Of a stretch of DNA of 64,000 nucleotides, positions 27,683 through 36,035 are shown in pieces. Numbering within the stretch: position 1 is the stretch's first letter; every line of letters begins with the position of its first letter. A model generated the notes under the pieces. It was not told the DNA's origin. It saw only the letters and a list, made by a program, of their open reading frames with translations, and made no database searches. Origin of the DNA: Streptomyces sp. WAC05374 (GTDB lineage Bacteria > Actinomycetota > Actinomycetes > Streptomycetales > Streptomycetaceae); NCBI RefSeq assembly GCF_004353505.1, contig NZ_SMNQ01000006.1, forward strand, positions 248,001 to 312,000, in the 5' to 3' direction. The position numbers and the translations under genes are program-made.

Positions 27683-28498
27683 TCACCCCACCGGCAGGGT
27701 CAGCGACCAGGCCGACGGGCGCAGCGTCCACGTGCGGGTCCACACCGGCCCGGTGACCAGGGCGTCCGCGCGGTAGCGGAACGACGGGCCCGAGACGGTG
27801 ACCGCGGTCGCCTCCACCCGGACCGGTCCGGCCGCCCGGGGGCGGACCACGACCTCGGCGACCCCGTCCCGGGACAGCACCGTCACGCCCTCCACCGGGT
27901 CGTCCAGGTCGCTCAGGAGCCGCCCGTCGGCCTCGACCCGCAGCCGGTGGGTGCGCGTGGCCGGGCGGATCGCCGCGACGGAGGGCGCCGGGCGCACCAG
28001 CGTCCGCACCAGTGAGCGGCACGTGTCCCACACCGACGGGGGCTCGACCACCGACAGCCCCGCGGGCCCCGCCGGAATCCGCAGCCCCCGCACCACCACG
28101 CCGTCGCTGTCGTCGACCAGCAGGTCCAGCGTGCGCGCGGCCCCGTCCAGCACCGCCCGCGCGGCGGGCACCGCGCCCAGCGGCACGCCCAGCGCCCCCG
28201 CCAGCTCCACCGCTCCGCGCGGCCCCACCGGGACCAGCGACAGCGCCCCGTCGGCCAGCTCCCGCTCCCGGTGCAGCAGGGCCACGGCCCGCAGCAGCGC
28301 CCGGTCGTCACCGATGACCACCGGCCGGCGCGAGCCGCGCCGCGCGAGGGCCCGGGCGAACTCCGCCGGGGTGTCCGGGAGGCAGATCTTCGCCCTCGCC
28401 CCGGCGCAGAGCACGTCCTTCGCGATCCGTACGGATTCACCGTCGTTCCGGCGCGCGACCGCGTCGATGACGACCAGCAACTGGTCGGGAGCCGACAC
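27683..28498 (-). CDS. Diacylglycerol kinase-like protein
   Basis: 271 aa with the two-domain plan of the DAGK/LCB5 lipid-kinase family: an N-terminal Rossmann-like half ([17 protein letters not shown] to ALSLVPVG) and a C-terminal beta-sandwich half ([23 protein letters not shown]). The catalytic GGDGT nucleotide loop is replaced by VIGDDRAL, so kinase activity is doubtful. GTG 28498 is chosen because GGAAGGA lies 6 bp upstream; the frame is open 11 codons further. Divergent from purA with 174 bp between. Confidence 0.72.
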   Translation of the reverse strand: MSAPDQLLVVIDAVARRNDGESVRIAKDVLCAGARAKICLPDTPAEFARALARRGSRRPVVIGDDRALLRAVALLHRERELADGALSLVPVGPRGAVELAGALGVPLGAVPAARAVLDGAARTLDLLVDDSDGVVVRGLRIPAGPAGLSVVEPPSVWDTCRSLVRTLVRPAPSVAAIRPATRTHRLRVEADGRLLSDLDDPVEGVTVLSRDGVAEVVVRPRAAGPVRVEATAVTVSGPSFRYRADALVTGPVWTRTWTLRPSAWSLTLPVG

Positions 28499-28532
28499 CT
28501 CGGTCCTTCCTCGGGTAGCATCTTTGTGCAAG

Positions 28533-28560
28533 AGCCCCTTGCGCTATTGCGCCAGGGGCT
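28533..28560. other. Stem-loop in the purA upstream region
   Basis: AGCCCCTTGCGC (28533-28544), TATT loop, GCGCCAGGGGCT (28549-28560): 12-bp stem with one mismatch, followed by TTCGTCTATT. It looks like an intrinsic terminator but lies between two divergent genes, so a leader-RNA role for purA or an unseen short transcript is possible. Confidence 0.6.
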
Positions 28561-28672
28561 TCGTCTATTCCGGGGCACCCGGTCCGACGGCTCAGGTTGT
28601 GTCGTACACCGTCGTACGACGTCCGTACTCCCCGCGCCTTGGACATGCCCCGCCCGGAAGGGGTGTACGCCT

Positions 28673-29956
28673 GTGCCCGCACTTGTGCTGCTCGGTGCTC
28701 AGTGGGGTGACGAGGGCAAGGGAAAGGCCACCGACCTCCTCGGTGGATCCGTGGATTATGTGGTGCGCTACCAGGGCGGCAACAACGCCGGCCACACGGT
28801 CGTCGTGGGCGACCAGAAGTACGCGCTGCACCTTCTCCCTTCCGGAATCCTCTCGCCGGGGTGCACCCCGGTGATCGGAAACGGTGTCGTCGTCGACCCG
28901 GCGGTCCTGCTCTCCGAGCTGAGCGGACTGAACGAGCGCGGCGTCGACACGTCGAAGCTGCTGATCAGCGGTAACGCGCACCTGATCACGCCGTACAACG
29001 TCACCCTCGACAAGGTGACGGAACGGTTCCTCGGCAAGCGCAAGATCGGCACGACCGGGCGCGGCATCGGCCCGACGTACGCCGACAAGATCAACCGTGT
29101 GGGCATCCGCGTCCAGGACCTCTACGACCAGTCGATCCTCGAGCAGAAGGTCGAGGCGGCGCTGGAGCAGAAGAACCAGCTCCTGGCCAAGGTCTTCAAC
29201 CGCCGCGCCATCGAGCCGGGCCGGATCGTCGAGGAGATGCTCCAGTACGCGGAGCAGATCAAGCCGTACGTCGCGGACACCACGCTGATCCTGAACAACG
29301 CCATCGACGAGGGCAAGGTCGTCCTCTTCGAGGGCGGCCAGGGCACCCTCCTGGACGTCGACCACGGCACGTACCCCTTCGTGACCTCCTCCAACCCGAC
29401 CTCCGGCGGTGCCTGCACCGGCGCGGGCGTGGGCCCCACGAAGATCAGCCGGGTCATCGGCATCCTCAAGGCGTACACCACCCGTGTCGGCGCCGGCCCG
29501 TTCCCGACCGAGCTGTTCGACGAGGACGGCGAGGCGCTGCGCCGCATCGGCGGCGAGCGGGGCGTCACCACCGGCCGTGACCGCCGCTGCGGCTGGTTCG
29601 ACGCGGTCATCGCCCGGTACGCCACCCGCGTCAACGGTCTGACGGACTTCTTCCTCACCAAGCTCGACGTCCTCACCGGCTGGGAGCAGATCCCGGTCTG
29701 CGTCGCGTACGAGATCGACGGCAAGCGCGTCGAGGAGCTGCCCTACTCGCAGACCGACTTCCACCACGCGAAGCCGGTGTACGAGTACCTGCCCGGCTGG
29801 TCCGAGGACATCAGCAAGGCCAAGACCTTCTCCGACCTGCCGAAGAACGCGCAGGCGTACGTGAAGGCGCTGGAGGAGATGTCCGGCGCGCCGATCTCCG
29901 CGATCGGCGTCGGCCCCGGCCGCACCGAGACGATCGAGATCAACTCCTTCCTGTAG
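28673..29956 (+). CDS. purA: Adenylosuccinate synthetase
   Basis: 427 aa. Converts IMP, aspartate and GTP to adenylosuccinate, the committed step to AMP. Diagnostic: [17 protein letters not shown] (P-loop-like), [12 protein letters not shown] with catalytic His, [31 protein letters not shown], and the GTP-binding [11 protein letters not shown] start with GGAAGGGG 9 bp upstream. Full length. A stem-loop lies in its leader region at 28533-28560. Confidence 0.97.
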   Translation: MPALVLLGAQWGDEGKGKATDLLGGSVDYVVRYQGGNNAGHTVVVGDQKYALHLLPSGILSPGCTPVIGNGVVVDPAVLLSELSGLNERGVDTSKLLISGNAHLITPYNVTLDKVTERFLGKRKIGTTGRGIGPTYADKINRVGIRVQDLYDQSILEQKVEAALEQKNQLLAKVFNRRAIEPGRIVEEMLQYAEQIKPYVADTTLILNNAIDEGKVVLFEGGQGTLLDVDHGTYPFVTSSNPTSGGACTGAGVGPTKISRVIGILKAYTTRVGAGPFPTELFDEDGEALRRIGGERGVTTGRDRRCGWFDAVIARYATRVNGLTDFFLTKLDVLTGWEQIPVCVAYEIDGKRVEELPYSQTDFHHAKPVYEYLPGWSEDISKAKTFSDLPKNAQAYVKALEEMSGAPISAIGVGPGRTETIEINSFL

Positions 29957-29979
29957 GACACGGTGGGCGGGGAGCCCGG

Positions 29980-31836
29980 TCAGTTCTCCTTCGAGAACTC
30001 GCCGGGCTCCCCGTCCGCGTTCATGCCGTACACCAGCAGCCGGTCCTTGCCCTGCACGCGCTGGATCCGCAGGTTGTTGGACGAGCCGGACGCCGTGCAC
30101 TCCCGGTCGGAGGCGGCGGCGTCGACCGTGGCCGGGCCCAGGACCAGCAGGTTGCCCGCGCCGCCGAGGACGGCGGTCTCGGCGCAGTTGACCGTGCCGG
30201 ACAGCACCTCGCCGGTCTCCTCGTCGGTCCGCGGGAAACTCTGCTCGAACCGGACGAGCGGCGCGCCGACCGGCCCCTGCGTGATGATCACCTCGTGGCT
30301 GTAGAGGTCCTGCTGGGGGTCGGACACGTCCGGGTTCGGGACGTCCTTCCAGTGGCCGAGGAACGCCTCCGGCACGACCGCCGGCCCGGAGCGCGCCTTG
30401 CGGAACGTGGCGGTCGCCGCGCCCGACGACCACTCCAGCACGTCGGGGGAGCGGACCGTCAGCTTCTGGTGGGCGGCCGGTGTGCAGCGCCGGGCCGGGA
30501 CGCTCGTCGTCACGTCGCTCTCGCCGAACACGATCGCGTCCTCGTCCGCCGAGACCAGGGTCGAGCGCCCCATGCACAGCCGCTCGCCGCCCACGTGGAC
30601 GTAGATCCCCGCCTTGTCGCCCCGGGCGCCCTCGGTGATCTCGATGCGGGCGGTCTCGTACGGCGCGGTGTCGGTGCCCCTGAGGACGCCTTCCCAGGCA
30701 CCGAGGTAGGCGGCGGGGACGATGTTGCGGGACGCGCCCGCCTTGGTGTCGCCGGTGTCACCGGCCGTGGCGCCCGGCTTCCCGGAGCGTTCGGCCAGTA
30801 CGTAGGCGACGGTGCCCGTGGCGGCGAGCACCAGGGCGGTGGCGGCGGCAACGGCGGCGCGCCGGCGCCGCTTCGCCGGGCGGGCGGCGCCCGGCGCGGA
30901 GGTGGTCTCGCCGGGCGTGGGAGCGGGGGTGGGCGTGGGGGTGGGGTCGCCGTCCTCGTCCAGGAGCCGGGCGGCCATCCTGCCGAGCTGGGCGAGCAGC
31001 CCGGCGGGCAGCCACGGGTCGGCGGCCTCGACGCGGGCGGCCAGGCCGGCGGCGGTGGGGCGGGCGGCCGGGTCCTTGGCAAGGCAGTCACGCACCAGGT
31101 CGTCCAGCTCGGCGGGCAGCCCGGTCAGGTCCGGCTCGTCGTGGGCGATGCGGAACATCATGGCGTGGACGCCGCTGTCGGCGGTGCCGAACGGGGCGCG
31201 GCCGGTCGCCGCGTACGCGAGGACCGAGCCGAGGCAGAAGACGTCCGACGCGGCGGTGAGCCGCTCGCCCCGCACCTGCTCGGGCGACATGAAGCCGGGT
31301 GACCCGACGACCGCGCCGGTGGTGGTCAGCCCGCCGTCGGTGACCGTGTCGACGGCCCGGGCGATGCCGAAGTCGATGATGCGGGGCCCGTCGACGGTGA
31401 GCAGGATGTTGGCGGGCTTCAGGTCCCGGTGCACCAGCCCGGCGGCGTGAATGTGCTCCAGCGCGCGGGCCAGCCCGACGGCCAGCGACCGCACGGAGGC
31501 CGCCGGCAGCGGCCCGTACTCGTCGCCGACCACGGTACGCAGCGACGGCCCGGCCACGTACCCGATGGCCACCCAGGGCGCCTCGGCGGCGGTGTCCGCG
31601 CCCAGCACGGGCGTGGTGCCGGCGCCGCCCACCTTCTCCAGTGCGGCGACCTCCCGGGCGAAGCGGCGCCGGAACTGGTCCTGGGCGGCCAGTTCGGCGT
31701 GCACGACCTTCACCGCCACGGTGCGCCCACCGGCCGACCGGGCGAGGTAGACGCGCCCCATGCCACCGGACCCGAGTCTGCCGAGCAGGCGGAACGGGCC
31801 GATCTGGACGGGGTCTTCACCACTCAGAGGCTCCAC
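29980..31836 (-). CDS. Membrane Ser/Thr protein kinase (PknB-like) with extracytoplasmic domain
   Basis: 618 aa. Kinase domain at about 12-270: GSGGMGRVYLAR, AVKVV, catalytic loop LVHRDLKPANILL, DFGIAR and activation segment GSPGFMSPEQ. A Pro/Thr juxtamembrane linker and one membrane helix (about 355-375) lead to an external region of about 230 aa with no PASTA repeats; it has two copies of a lipocalin-like pattern (AAYLGAWEGVL and EAFLGHWKDV), suggesting a duplicated ligand-binding domain. GTG at 31836 (VEPLSGEDPVQIG) is the conventional start. Confidence 0.9.
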   Translation of the reverse strand: MEPLSGEDPVQIGPFRLLGRLGSGGMGRVYLARSAGGRTVAVKVVHAELAAQDQFRRRFAREVAALEKVGGAGTTPVLGADTAAEAPWVAIGYVAGPSLRTVVGDEYGPLPAASVRSLAVGLARALEHIHAAGLVHRDLKPANILLTVDGPRIIDFGIARAVDTVTDGGLTTTGAVVGSPGFMSPEQVRGERLTAASDVFCLGSVLAYAATGRAPFGTADSGVHAMMFRIAHDEPDLTGLPAELDDLVRDCLAKDPAARPTAAGLAARVEAADPWLPAGLLAQLGRMAARLLDEDGDPTPTPTPAPTPGETTSAPGAARPAKRRRRAAVAAATALVLAATGTVAYVLAERSGKPGATAGDTGDTKAGASRNIVPAAYLGAWEGVLRGTDTAPYETARIEITEGARGDKAGIYVHVGGERLCMGRSTLVSADEDAIVFGESDVTTSVPARRCTPAAHQKLTVRSPDVLEWSSGAATATFRKARSGPAVVPEAFLGHWKDVPNPDVSDPQQDLYSHEVIITQGPVGAPLVRFEQSFPRTDEETGEVLSGTVNCAETAVLGGAGNLLVLGPATVDAAASDRECTASGSSNNLRIQRVQGKDRLLVYGMNADGEPGEFSKEN

Positions 31837-31868
31837 GTGAACAGAGCATGCCAGACCTGGTGGGGGCG

Positions 31869-33416
31869 TCAGCCCGCACCGCAGACCCGCAACCCTTCCG
31901 GGGTCATGCACGGCAGGTGCCCGTGCGTGCGGATGACGTCCTGGCCGCTGCCCCGGCTGAGGTGGGAGAGGAAGGAGGAGGTCAGTGAGTCGGCGGGCGG
32001 CCGGCCATAGGTGTACGCGTACTCCAGCTCCCGGTACGGGTAGCCGCTCTCGCCGACCCGGTCGACGTCCGGGCCGCGTCCGTCGATGGCGAGCCGGTGC
32101 AGGCCGGGGAGGTCGCTGCCCGCGCGCACCTCGCTGTAGCCGAGGGCGCCCGGCAGCCGGGCCACGGTGTCCAGCACCTGCTCGGTGCTGTCCAGCTCGC
32201 AGCGGACGACGGCCGCCTCCGGGTCGTCCTTCGTCGCGCAGTCGCGCGAGGACTGGGCGGGCTCGTTGCGGCCGAGGACCCGGCGCTGGAACACCTCCCG
32301 GGTACCGGAGTTGGCGTCCCGGCTGACCAGGAGGACGGGCAGGTCGGGGCCTTCGAGCTGCTTCCAGTTGGTGACCTCGCCGCGGTAGAGGCGCCGGACG
32401 TCGGCGAGCGTGAGGTTCTTGACGGGCACCTCGTCGTTGACGACCAGGGTGAAGAGGGAGACGGCGATCCGGTTCTCGCGGAGCTGGGGGTAGCCCCCGG
32501 GCTTGGGCCCGTCGGACAGGGCGATGATGGCGACGGAGCCCTTCCCGCTCTTCGCCCCCGCGTCGGCGAGGCCCCGTATCCCGGCGGTGCTGCCACGGGC
32601 GTCGACGCGGACGGTGGCACCGGGGCAGTCCTTCTCGTACTTCCTCGCCAGCTCCCGTACGACGGGTGCGAAGGCCGTCGAGCCGGTGACGGTGAGGGTG
32701 CCCCGGGCGCAGCCCATGGGCGGTGCGGGGTCCTCGCGCACGATGATCGTGGCGAGTGTGATCACGCAGGCGGTGAGGGCGACGGTGACGGCACGGGCGG
32801 CCCGGCTGAACAGCGGGGGCTTCTCGTCGGGGGTGGCGGCGCGGTTGGGCCGCACCTTGCCGTCGCGGATGCCGCCGGTGACGGTGACCGGGCTGCCGAC
32901 GCCGGCGCCGGTCAGCAGCACGAGGAGCTTGAAGTGCTCGCCGCGGTTGAGGGGGACGCGGGGGAGGCTGATGGTGCCGTCGCGGTGCTGGAGGCCGCCC
33001 GCGGCGCTGAAGTGCTCCATGAGGTGGTCGGCGCCGGGGGACTGGGTCACGGCGATGGCCCGCACGGTCCGGTCGGCGAACTCCACGGTGAGGCCGTGCG
33101 GGCCGCGCGCGGTGTAGTCGTCACCGGTGATGGCCTGGGCGCCGTCGTTCTCCACGCGCAGCAGGACGAGCGTGGCGTCGGACATGCCGGGCGTCTCGTC
33201 GAAGAGCCCGAGCCGTACGTTGGCCCGGCCGCCGTTGCGGGCGTCGCTGCCAATGGGGGTGTCGAGCTGGACGCGGTGGCCGATCCTCTTGCGCCGGGGC
33301 GGGACGCGGCGCTCGTACCAGAGCATGGCGGCCGAGACGAGGACGCCGAGCAGGGCCGTGGCGACGGCGATGACATTCTCGGGATTCAGCCAGTCCACGG
33401 CCCTCACGGTAGGCAT
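31869..33416 (-). CDS. Membrane protein with PstS-like phosphate/anion-binding domain
   Basis: About 515 aa. An N-terminal membrane helix (VIAVATALLGVLVSAAML) is followed by a cytoplasmic or external beta-rich domain, a second helix (AVTVALTACVITLATIIV, about 235-255), and a C-terminal periplasmic-binding-protein domain of the PstS type: LTVTGSTAFAPVVRELARKYEKDCP, LYRGEVTNWKQL, SRDANSGTREVF. PstS-like proteins bind phosphate or another anion; here the protein is not a lipoprotein and no PstABC genes are adjacent, so a sensory role is as likely as transport. Start uncertain (ATG 33416, GTG 33407 or 33398). Confidence 0.75.
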   Translation of the reverse strand: MPTVRAVDWLNPENVIAVATALLGVLVSAAMLWYERRVPPRRKRIGHRVQLDTPIGSDARNGGRANVRLGLFDETPGMSDATLVLLRVENDGAQAITGDDYTARGPHGLTVEFADRTVRAIAVTQSPGADHLMEHFSAAGGLQHRDGTISLPRVPLNRGEHFKLLVLLTGAGVGSPVTVTGGIRDGKVRPNRAATPDEKPPLFSRAARAVTVALTACVITLATIIVREDPAPPMGCARGTLTVTGSTAFAPVVRELARKYEKDCPGATVRVDARGSTAGIRGLADAGAKSGKGSVAIIALSDGPKPGGYPQLRENRIAVSLFTLVVNDEVPVKNLTLADVRRLYRGEVTNWKQLEGPDLPVLLVSRDANSGTREVFQRRVLGRNEPAQSSRDCATKDDPEAAVVRCELDSTEQVLDTVARLPGALGYSEVRAGSDLPGLHRLAIDGRGPDVDRVGESGYPYRELEYAYTYGRPPADSLTSSFLSHLSRGSGQDVIRTHGHLPCMTPEGLRVCGAG

Positions 33417-33479
33417 CCCGCGGCTCGAACTCGCGCATGTCGCACAGGAGTTCGCCCAGAGTTCAACCGTCACGAAGTC

Positions 33480-33507
33480 TGGTCTAGACCTTGACAGGTA
33501 CAGACCA
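33480..33507 (+). promoter_or_regulatory. Chitinase promoter: dre site and direct repeat
   Basis: TGGTCTAGACCT at 33480-33491 has the perfect 10-bp palindrome GGTCTAGACC, the DasR-responsive element core, and GGTACAGACCA at 33497-33507 is the second repeat. TTGACA (33491-33496) between them is a good -35. This is the arrangement of Streptomyces chitinase promoters controlled by DasR and induced by chitin oligomers. Confidence 0.85.
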
Positions 33508-33555
33508 CTCACGGTTCGGTAGGGGCGGCCACCCCCCACCGAAAGGTCAAGCCCC

Positions 33556-34443
33556 ATGCGTCGACGCCTGTTGACCCTCTTCGCCGCCCTCGCCACGGCC
33601 GTCGGCCTGGCAGTGGTCCTCCCCGTCTCCACCGCCTCGGCGGCCGAGTGTGCCGCGCCGTGGAGCTCCTCCACCGTCTACACGGGCGGCAAGACCGCCT
33701 CGTACAACGGCCGCAACTGGCTGGCGAAGTGGTGGACCCAGAACGAACGGCCCGGCTCCGCCGACGTCTGGTCCGACCAGGGCGCGTGCGGCGGAGGCGG
33801 CGGCACGCCCACCCCGTCCCCGTCCGGCTTCGTGGTGAGCGAGGCCCAGTTCAACCAGATGTTCCCGAACCGCAACTCGTTCTACACGTACAGCGGCCTG
33901 ACCGCCGCGCTCAGCGCGTACCCCGGCTTCGCCAACACCGGCAGCGACACGGTCAAGAAGCAGGAGGCCGCCGCGTTCCTGGCGAACGTCTCGCACGAGA
34001 CGGGCGGCCTGGTCCACATCGTGGAGCAGAACACCGCCAACTACCCGCACTACTGCGACCGCAACCAGCCCTACGGCTGCCCGGCAGGCCAGGCCGCCTA
34101 CTACGGCCGCGGACCCATCCAGCTCAGTTGGAACTTCAACTACAAGGCGGCCGGTGACGCCCTCGGCATCGACCTGCTGGGCAACCCTCACCGCGTCGAG
34201 CGCGAGGCGCCCATCGCCTGGAAGACCGGCCTCTGGTACTGGAACACCCAGAACGGCCCGGGCACGATGACCCCGCACAACGCCATGGTCAACGGCGCCG
34301 GCTTCGGCCAGACCATCCGCTCCATCAACGGCTCCCTGGAGTGCGACGGCAAGAACCCGGCCCAGGTCCAGAGCCGCATCAACAACTACCAGCGCTTCAC
34401 CCAGATCCTGGGCGTCCCGACGGGCGCGAACCTGAGCTGCTGA
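33556..34443 (+). CDS. Secreted GH19 chitinase with N-terminal chitin-binding module
   Basis: 295 aa. Signal peptide 1-29 (LATAVGLAVVLPVSTASAA), a CBM5/12 chitin-binding module (about 30-77, WSSSTVYTGGKTASYNGRNWLAKWWTQ-type Trp ladder), Gly/Pro/Thr/Ser linker, and a GH19 catalytic domain from about residue 92. The general acid Glu148 is in SHETGG; YYGRGPIQLSWNFNY is also a GH19 hallmark. It hydrolyses chitin with inversion outside the cell, like ChiC of S. griseus. GAAAGG precedes the ATG. The DasR-type promoter lies just upstream. Confidence 0.95.
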   Translation: MRRRLLTLFAALATAVGLAVVLPVSTASAAECAAPWSSSTVYTGGKTASYNGRNWLAKWWTQNERPGSADVWSDQGACGGGGGTPTPSPSGFVVSEAQFNQMFPNRNSFYTYSGLTAALSAYPGFANTGSDTVKKQEAAAFLANVSHETGGLVHIVEQNTANYPHYCDRNQPYGCPAGQAAYYGRGPIQLSWNFNYKAAGDALGIDLLGNPHRVEREAPIAWKTGLWYWNTQNGPGTMTPHNAMVNGAGFGQTIRSINGSLECDGKNPAQVQSRINNYQRFTQILGVPTGANLSC

Positions 34444-34462
34444 GGCTCCGTTCCCCACGCAC

Positions 34463-34492
34463 GAGGGCGGCCACCCGCGGGGGGCCGCCCTC
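34463..34492 (+). terminator. Terminator after the chitinase gene
   Basis: GAGGGCGGCC (34463-34472) pairs perfectly with GGCCGCCCTC (34483-34492). Confidence 0.8.
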
Positions 34493-34509
34493 GCCGCCCT
34501 CACCGGCTC

Positions 34510-34549
34510 GTGCGTCGGGAGTGCGTCGGGAGTGCGTCGGGAGTGCGAC
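34510..34549. repeat. 11-bp tandem repeat, three copies
   Basis: GTGCGTCGGGA occurs at 34510-34520, 34521-34531 and 34532-34542, followed by a partial GTGCGAC copy. Lies between the chitinase terminator and the DUF2182 remnant. Confidence 0.85.
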
Positions 34550-34587
34550 GCGGCCCGGGAGGGCGCGTGAGGCGGGCACGCGGCCCG

Positions 34588-34792
34588 TCACGCCATGTGC
34601 TTCTCGACGAAGATCACCACCGCCCCCCGGCCATCGCCGCGATGTTCATGACCCCCAGCGGGATGAAGACGATCATCAGCCCCCAGCAGCAGCCCAGGCG
34701 AGAACGGCGATCAGCACGAGCAGTGACCAGGCGGTCACCAGCGCCCGGGGCGACAGCAGATTGCCCCGCCGCAGCGGGGGCTCGGTCGCCAT
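34588..34792 (-). pseudogene. DUF2182 membrane protein remnant with internal deletion and frameshift
   Basis: An ATG at 34792 begins MATEPPLRRGNLLSPRAL and a first membrane helix ending VLIAVLAW, like the N-terminus of DUF2182 proteins. The +2 frame then continues directly as LGCCWGLMIVFIPLGVMN, the C-terminal signature of the same family, and after one further frame change ends AVVIFVEKHMA. About 190 central residues are missing. The two frame changes and the deletion mark this as a decayed gene. The DUF1326 remnant next to it fits, since the two families commonly occur together. Confidence 0.75.
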
Positions 34793-34871
34793 CCGGCGGT
34801 GGTACGTGGTCGTGGCGGCCCTCCGGGAGTGGGTCGGTGCGCCTGCCCTTCCAGGACGCGAGGCCATACCG

Positions 34872-35229
34872 ATGATCTTCGGCGGTCAGGCGGGCAGTTG
34901 GCCCGCCGAGTTCGCCAGGGTGGCCGCCATGGAGACGCGGGGCATGGAGTTCGCCCCGATCACGTTCACGATCGACGACGACCTGGGCTCATGGAGCGCC
35001 GCCATCCCCGGCCGCGGAAGCCCGCGCCGAGGCGCTGACCGGTCCGACGACCCCGGAGGGCGCCCGCGTCCAGACGGTGAACCTGCCCGGTTCCGAAACG
35101 GGCCCGGGCCAGGTCGCGACCCGGGGCCGGTCGATCGCGGACCGGGCCGACGCCTACGGATTCCAGTGGAGCCGCGCGGGCCAGTCCAGCAAGCACATCA
35201 CCTTCGACTGGGCGGGCCCCGACCAGTAG
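34872..35229 (+). pseudogene. DUF1326 protein remnant, N-terminus missing, frameshifted
   Basis: Frame 1 from the ATG at 34872 reads MIFGGQAGSWPAEFARV, EFAPITFTIDDDLGSWSAAI, a DUF1326 segment. Near 35020 the homology shifts frame (one extra or two missing bases) and continues EARAEALTGPTTPEGARVQ, GSETGPGQVAT, GFQWSRAGQSSKHITFDW to a TAG at 35229, the usual C-terminus. The first half of the family (the Cys-containing N-terminus) is absent. The gene is therefore dead. Confidence 0.75.
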
Positions 35230-35232
35230 CCG

Positions 35233-35278
35233 GCCGACGAAGGGACGCGGGGCCTGCCGACGAGGGGACGCGGGGCCC
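35233..35278. repeat. Two tandem 23-bp repeats
   Basis: GCCGACGAAGGGACGCGGGG and GCCGACGAGGGGACGCGGGG start at 35233 and 35256. The unit resembles the 38-bp repeats at 61241-61354. Confidence 0.8.
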
Positions 35279-35317
35279 GAAGCTCGTCCGGGCCCTGCTT
35301 CTCCCGCCCCCCGTGTC

Positions 35318-35764
35318 CTACGGGCGTGCCTCCAGGATGTCCTTCAGGTGCCGCTCGTTCCTCGGCAGCTCCTTCTTCACGCGCGGACGGACGACCAGCG
35401 GCACGAGCACCTTCCCGATCCCGTGCGACTCGAAGTCCAGGTCCAGCGTCACGCGCGACCGCTCGCCGTCGCCGATCGGCTCGACCGTCCCGTGCACATG
35501 GCCCCGAACCGGGCCGTCGACCCCGTCCATACGGAAGCTCCGCGGGGGGTCGTACTCGCTCATCTCCATGGTCATCGGCATCCGCCGGCGGCCCATCTGC
35601 CGGGTCACCCTGACCCGGGAGCCCAAGCCGCCGGAGGCGCCTCCGGCCGGGGTGACCGCCAGGGCGCTCTCCTGCCACTCGGGCATGTGAGAGGTGTCGG
35701 TCAGGTAGGAGAAGACGTCCTCGGGACGACGCGAGATCTCGACGCTCTGCCTGATCGCGGACAT
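35318..35764 (-). CDS. SRPBCC-family protein
   Basis: 148 aa, START-like fold (polyketide cyclase / immunity-type). IRQSVEISRRPEDVFSYLTDTSHMPEW is the typical N-terminus and VTLDLDFESHGIGKVLVPLVV the C-terminal helix entry. Ligand unknown. ATG 35764 with AAAGGGGG upstream. Confidence 0.85.
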   Translation of the reverse strand: MSAIRQSVEISRRPEDVFSYLTDTSHMPEWQESALAVTPAGGASGGLGSRVRVTRQMGRRRMPMTMEMSEYDPPRSFRMDGVDGPVRGHVHGTVEPIGDGERSRVTLDLDFESHGIGKVLVPLVVRPRVKKELPRNERHLKDILEARP

Positions 35765-35798
35765 CTCGCCCCCTTTCAGGTGATTCCTACCAGTAACC

Positions 35799-36035
35799 CT
35801 ACTCGGCCCAGTCGAGGAAGGACCCCCAGGCCGCCGGCGCGACGGCGAGGACGGGCCCGCCGGGGTTCTTGGAGTCACGGACGTGGACGGTGTGGGGGCA
35901 GGCGGCCACCTCGACGCACTCGCCGCCGCTGGAGCTGCTGTACGAGGACGTACGCCAGTCGAAGGCGACTTCGACGCAGTCGCCGCCGCTGCTGCTGCTG
36001 TAGCTGGACTTGAACCACCGCAGGGTGCTGGTCAT
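35799..36035 (-). CDS. DUF397 protein with duplicated motif
   Basis: 78 aa. DUF397 proteins are small partners of XRE/DUF5753 regulators in Streptomyces. The usual single motif is present twice: WFKSSYSSSSGGDCVEVA and WRTSSYSSSSGGECVEVA, then the standard VRDSKNPGGPVLAVAPAAW and FLDW end. The start overlaps the stop of the XRE gene by ATGA (36032-36035), so the two are coupled. Confidence 0.9.
   Translation of the reverse strand: MTSTLRWFKSSYSSSSGGDCVEVAFDWRTSSYSSSSGGECVEVAACPHTVHVRDSKNPGGPVLAVAPAAWGSFLDWAE

Noticed and set aside
34510..34549. Short 11-bp repeats as a possible CRISPR array
   Set aside because: Units are adjacent without spacers, and no cas gene is present.
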